From an uncultured Ruaniaceae bacterium (lineage in GTDB: Bacteria; Actinomycetota; Actinomycetes; Actinomycetales; Beutenbergiaceae), in assembly GCA_947251855.1 (NCBI GenBank), contig CAMXUZ010000026.1, positions 1 to 8,977 of the forward strand: a stretch of DNA of 8,977 nt, in the 5' to 3' direction. Position 1 is the stretch's first letter. Each line of letters starts with the position of its first letter. The notes below the pieces were generated by a model. It was not told the origin of the DNA and ran no database searches. It saw nothing but the letters and a program-made list of their open reading frames with translations. The position numbers and the translations under genes are program-made. Below are positions 6,367 to 8,977 of the stretch, in pieces.

Positions 6367-6397
6367 GTCTCTGGCCAGCAAGAATATCCAGTTATCG

Positions 6398-6428
6398 GAC
6401 GTTACCGCATTGTGATGCGGCGGGCGTC
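6398..6428 (-). terminator. Possible hairpin terminator after the RDD gene
   Basis: CCGCAT and ATGCGG (6405-6410, 6415-6420) pair around a 4-nt loop. Flanking GACG (6398-6401) and CGTC (6425-6428) could extend the stem past an unpaired stretch. It begins 12 nt beyond the RDD stop codon on the minus strand. There is no clear U-run after it, so efficiency is uncertain. Confidence 0.35.
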
Positions 6429-6439
6429 ACGCAAAGCGC

Positions 6440-7369
6440 TCATCTCGAAGTGTGAGACGATGCTTCGCCGGCAGTATTTCTGTGAGGCGGCGTTCCGAGC
6501 CCGTAGGGAAGTGTCGCCGAAACCCGGCTGCGGAGGTGTTCCTGAGTGCTGCGACTGTTTCGATACTCGGTGTCGCGGCGGATGACGAGGACCGCCGCGA
6601 GGAGCCTTTCTGGATGGGTGGGCGGGGGCGGCGGGCTCACGTAGGGCCCGATCTCTGCGGCAAGGTTGCGGCTGAGTTGTTCTCGGTGGGCCGGTTCAAG
6701 GTCGCTGGTGGTGTTGAGGAACTGCCGGGCTCGCCAGGCGAGCGTGCCGGGTAGGCGGGAGACGTCGGCCTGCCGCGCCCACGGGGAGAGTTCGAGTGGC
6801 ATGATGAGCGGCGGGGGGAGTTGCGCTCCGGTATTGAGGGAAACCGGATAGGTGCCCGCGAGCAGATCGCCCAAGCGCTTGTGCCGTACGTTGGCGACGG
6901 TCACGATGAACGCGATAGAGCCGAAGGTCATGTAGATCTCGAACAGGCCGGCGAGTGAACGAATGATCGCATGGCGGAACCGGATCGCGCCGCCGTCATC
7001 CCGGACGATCTGCACCCCGAGCGCCCACCTTCCCAACGAGCGCCCCTGCGTCACTGTTTCCACGATGGCGGGAATGAGGACGACAGCGAGCACGAGTGCG
7101 AGGATCACGTACGTCGCCGCGGCCTCGGGGTCCAACGAGCCCACCATGCTGAGGAAGACGAGTGCCGCCATCGCTACGCCGACGCTCAAGAACAGGTCGA
7201 TCATGCCCGCGGCGATCAGTTGGACGGGGCTCGCCGGTTGAATCTTGAGGGCGACCGCCTCTCCGGTGATCACCTGATCGGTTTCGTATATCCGCTCCGG
7301 GATGTCCTCGCCCTGGGGGCGGGGGAAGGCATGCACGGCCCGGTTCTTCGGCGCGACAGGTTCGCTCAT
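6440..7369 (-). CDS. RDD family membrane protein
   Basis: A 309-residue protein. Residues 34-45 (VITGEAVALKIQ) introduce the RDD domain. The first membrane helix, about 50-76, keeps the conserved Asp (AAGMIDLFL, D58), but the usual nearby Arg is absent. A second helix spans about 86-107. Then come QGRSLGRWALGVQIVRDDGG (108-127), an amphipathic stretch, a third hydrophobic segment (about 144-160) and the typical closing motif KRLGDLLAGTYPV (164-176). A long soluble tail (177-309) follows, with a proline run at 246-250 and a basic C-terminus. The ATG at 7369 is chosen because conserved sequence begins soon after and the open frame further upstream is antisense to the SpoIIM-like gene. No ribosome-binding site is visible; a TACCCT box 7 nt upstream suggests a leaderless message. 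RDD proteins beside SpoIIM-like and DUF58 genes form a recurrent set of unknown function. A transport or channel-like role is only a guess. Confidence 0.88.
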   Translation of the reverse strand: MSEPVAPKNRAVHAFPRPQGEDIPERIYETDQVITGEAVALKIQPASPVQLIAAGMIDLFLSVGVAMAALVFLSMVGSLDPEAAATYVILALVLAVVLIPAIVETVTQGRSLGRWALGVQIVRDDGGAIRFRHAIIRSLAGLFEIYMTFGSIAFIVTVANVRHKRLGDLLAGTYPVSLNTGAQLPPPLIMPLELSPWARQADVSRLPGTLAWRARQFLNTTSDLEPAHREQLSRNLAAEIGPYVSPPPPPTHPERLLAAVLVIRRDTEYRNSRSTQEHLRSRVSATLPYGLGTPPHRNTAGEASSHTSR

Positions 7370-7376
7370 ATATGGC

Positions 7377-7382
7377 AGGGTA
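7377..7382 (-). promoter_or_regulatory. Possible -10 element for a leaderless RDD transcript
   Basis: On the minus strand TACCCT (TANNNT) ends 7 nt before the ATG at 7369, in the 19-bp spacer between divergent genes. With no Shine-Dalgarno sequence present, RNA starting at or one base before the ATG would explain the layout. The -35 region would then lie inside the SpoIIM-like coding sequence, and nothing there resembles TTGACA. Confidence 0.38.
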
Positions 7383-7388
7383 GCCCGT

Positions 7389-8384
7389 GTGGATGTAGAC
7401 GCGCTTGTTGCCCTCCGCTCCCAGGAGTGGAATCGCCTCGAGGAACTGGCGGGACAACGCCGACTCACCGGGGAGGAGGCCGACGAGTTCGTTCGGCTGT
7501 ACCAGCAGACAGCGGCCGACCTGTCGACCCTACGTTCCCTCGCCCCCGAGCCGGTGCTCGTCGCCCGGCTCTCCAACACCCTCAGCCGCTCCCGCGGGCG
7601 TTCCACCGGGGCGCGGGAGGTCAACCTCGGCGCGGTGAGCCGATTCTTCCTCATCTCCCTTCCCGCGGCGTTCTACCGGGTGCGATGGTGGACGATCGCC
7701 GTGATGATCGCCTTCTGCGTCGTCGCTGCCTTTTATGGGGCGTGGGTGTACCACACCCCCGGAGGGCTCGACACGCTCGCGAGCCCGGTGCAGCGGGCCG
7801 ACTACGCCAATCAGGCATTCGAATCGTATTACTCCAACCTGTCCGCCCCGGACTTCACGCAAGTGGTGTGGGTGAACAACGCCTTCATCGCCGCGCAGAT
7901 GGTCGCCTTCGGGGTGACGGGAATCTATCCGATCTACGCGATCGTGCAGAACGCCGTCGCGATCGGTGGGGCGGGGGCGATGATGGCAGAAGCGGACAAG
8001 CTCGACCTGTTCTTCTACCTCATCCTGCCGCACGGACAGCTCGAGCTCACCGCGATCTTCATCGCCGGGGGAGCGGGCCTGAAGATCTTCTGGGCATGGA
8101 TCTCCCCGGGCGCGCTCCCGCGTGGGCAGGCGCTCGCGGCGGAGGGGCGCTCCCTCATCACCGTCGCGCTCGGGCTCGTCATCGTGCTCGGCATCTCCGG
8201 TGTCGTGGAAGGGTTCGTTCCCCGCACCTCCCTGCCGGTGGCGGTGAAGATCGCGATCGGTACCCTCACTCTCGCCGCCTACTGGATCTACACGATCGTG
8301 CTCGGTCGGCGAGCGGTCGCCCTCGGCGAAACCGGGGACCTGCTCGATGAGGAGCGCGGCGCTTCCGGCGTCTGGGCGCTGTAG
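7389..8384 (+). CDS. Stage II sporulation protein M-like (SpoIIM family) membrane protein
   Basis: A 331-residue protein. The N-terminal 75 residues are helical and soluble (VDALVALRSQEWNRLEELA; EFVRLYQQTAADLSTLRS), as usual for the actinobacterial form. Five or so membrane segments follow at about 100-121, 164-190, 207-232, 254-273 and 284-306. The family hallmark LPHGQLEL (213-220) lies within the membrane part, next to IFIAGGAGLKIFWA. SpoIIM acts in forespore engulfment in Bacillus, but the actinobacterial relatives occur in non-sporulating species, so a sporulation role should not be assumed. Start: GTG at 7389 gives the standard VDVDAL opening, and AGGG at 7377-7380 is an acceptable ribosome-binding site 8 nt upstream. 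The frame is open further upstream, but that region is antisense to the RDD gene. It converges on the DUF58 gene across a 22-nt spacer. Confidence 0.9.
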   Translation: MDVDALVALRSQEWNRLEELAGQRRLTGEEADEFVRLYQQTAADLSTLRSLAPEPVLVARLSNTLSRSRGRSTGAREVNLGAVSRFFLISLPAAFYRVRWWTIAVMIAFCVVAAFYGAWVYHTPGGLDTLASPVQRADYANQAFESYYSNLSAPDFTQVVWVNNAFIAAQMVAFGVTGIYPIYAIVQNAVAIGGAGAMMAEADKLDLFFYLILPHGQLELTAIFIAGGAGLKIFWAWISPGALPRGQALAAEGRSLITVALGLVIVLGISGVVEGFVPRTSLPVAVKIAIGTLTLAAYWIYTIVLGRRAVALGETGDLLDEERGASGVWAL

Positions 8385-8389
8385 CGGGG

Positions 8390-8405
8390 CCGGGGCGCAC
8401 CCCGG
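8390..8405. terminator. Short GC hairpin between convergent SpoIIM-like and DUF58 genes
   Basis: CCGGGG (8390-8395) and CCCCGG (8400-8405) pair around a CGCA loop in the 22-nt spacer. The six-base all-GC stem could work in both directions, but neither strand has a U-run after it, so this is a candidate only. Confidence 0.4.
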
Positions 8406-8406
8406 G

Positions 8407-8977
8407 TTAGAGTTTCCCGGCAGCCTTCAACTCCAAGTACCGGTCGGCAACCCGCGGTGCGAGGTCGTCGGGATCGGTCTGGATGACGTGGCTGCCGGAG
8501 GAGGTGAGGAGGGTCTCCACCTGCAGTCGGTCGGCCTCCGCGCGTGCGGCGGCGGCGGCGATGTAGACGTCCTCCGTGGTTTCCCGACGACGGCGCAGCT
8601 CCCCTTCAACGGGATCGGTCGCGCTGGCAACGATCACCTGGTGGCGGGCCGCGAGCGTTTGAGTTGCGGTGATGAGGCCGCTGCTGAGCGAGCTCGGGTC
8701 GACCGCGGTGCATAGCACGACGAGGGCCCGGCCGGTGAGTTGTCCCAGCACCGTGCGGGTGATCAGCGGCCAATCCGGTTCGGTGAGTTCGGCCTCCAGC
8801 GGTCCCAGCGCGTCGGCGAATGCCGCCATGGTGGCCGCGCCCCGGCTCTCACTCACCCGGGCCCGGATCTGCCGGTCGGCGGCGATGACGTCGACCTGGT
8901 CCCCGGCGTGATTGGCGAGGGCGGCCATGAGCAGCGCGGTCTCAATTCCGGCGTCGAGGCGAGTCTCCTCCTGCAGG
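8407..8977 (-). CDS. DUF58 domain-containing protein, C-terminal part (partial, 5' end outside window)
   Basis: The frame is open from the right edge to TAA at 8409-8407, giving 189 or more residues. The ATG at 8928 is internal. The first visible residues, QEETRLDAGIETALLMAALANHAGDQVDVIAAD, match the DUF58 core in its von Willebrand A-like fold: the helix rich in Ala/Leu followed by the (A)GD-V-(D/G)-hydrophobic strand. The rest includes GRALVVLCTAVDP and QVIVASATDPVEGE, consistent with the later strands of that fold. It ends with an acidic-to-basic helix (LAPRVADRYLELKAAGKL). DUF58 proteins are usually encoded with MoxR AAA+ ATPases and are thought to act with them in complex assembly or envelope stress. 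The MoxR gene would be expected beyond the right edge; this is a prediction from context. Confidence 0.88.
   Translation of the reverse strand, partial: LQEETRLDAGIETALLMAALANHAGDQVDVIAADRQIRARVSESRGAATMAAFADALGPLEAELTEPDWPLITRTVLGQLTGRALVVLCTAVDPSSLSSGLITATQTLAARHQVIVASATDPVEGELRRRRETTEDVYIAAAAARAEADRLQVETLLTSSGSHVIQTDPDDLAPRVADRYLELKAAGKL

Noticed and set aside
6197..6439. Riboswitch, especially a cyclic-di-AMP (ydaO) type, in front of the osmoprotectant operon
   Set aside because: The minus-strand leader shows none of the conserved G-rich and GAA-containing blocks I would expect for that class. Only simple inverted repeats are seen. A covariance-model search would settle it.
7370..7654. 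Upstream extension of the RDD gene to an ATG at 7654
   Set aside because: The extra 95 residues are Arg/Ser-rich, antisense to the SpoIIM-like N-terminus, and absent from the usual family layout.
6971..8350. Long plus-strand open frame of 459 codons overlapping the RDD and SpoIIM-like genes
   Set aside because: It is rich in Arg, Gly, Pro and Ala with no recognisable domain and overlaps two well-supported genes. Such frames are expected as shadows in high-GC DNA.
1..8977. Mobile element, CRISPR, toxin-antitoxin or defence island
   Set aside because: I saw no transposase, integrase, repeat-spacer array, tRNA-flanked junction or paired small toxin gene on either strand. All large frames belong to metabolic, transport or membrane families.

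Overview
This is a high-GC window with dense genes, short spacers, frequent GTG starts and a family mix typical of Actinomycetota. The left block (DUF5719 - degenerate zincin - DUF3499 - phosphomannomutase - Trm112-like) and the right block (RDD - SpoIIM-like - DUF58) are both recognisable actinobacterial neighbourhoods. The genus cannot be named from this sequence. A non-mycobacterial, salt-tolerant actinobacterium is my inference, not something the sequence shows directly.

Left block, 1-2879. The tail of a DUF5719 protein (+) converges on a small zincin-like protein (-). That gene is divergent from DUF3499 (+). DUF3499 is followed 5 nt later by phosphomannomutase/phosphoglucomutase (manB), which overlaps a 56-residue Trm112-like gene by one base. 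These supply, or sit beside, the mannose-1-phosphate pathway that feeds cell-envelope glycans. A perfect 15-bp inverted repeat with a 3-nt loop (2948-2980) closes this transcript and the oppositely directed transport operon.

Middle block, 3000-6196 (all -, transcribed right to left): a complete osmoprotectant (glycine betaine/proline betaine type) ABC importer. The order is ATPase with C-terminal CBS-like region, permease (4-nt ATGA overlap), then a hairpin-containing 69-nt gap, then an acidic lipoprotein substrate-binding protein. An AT-richer leader (about 6197-6400) carries a plausible sigma70-type promoter whose -35 box overlaps one arm of a 7-bp inverted repeat.

Right block, 6440-8977: an RDD-family membrane protein (-) and a SpoIIM-like membrane protein (+) diverge from a 19-bp spacer. 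The SpoIIM-like gene converges on the C-terminal part of a DUF58 protein (-), which runs off the right edge. This set usually accompanies MoxR-type AAA+ ATPase clusters.

No tRNA, rRNA, CRISPR array, insertion sequence or phage gene was seen. I found no convincing new defence or mobile system. The most interesting items are regulatory architecture (possible leaderless starts, the operator-like repeat, the intercistronic hairpins) and a zincin-family protein that lacks HExxH.
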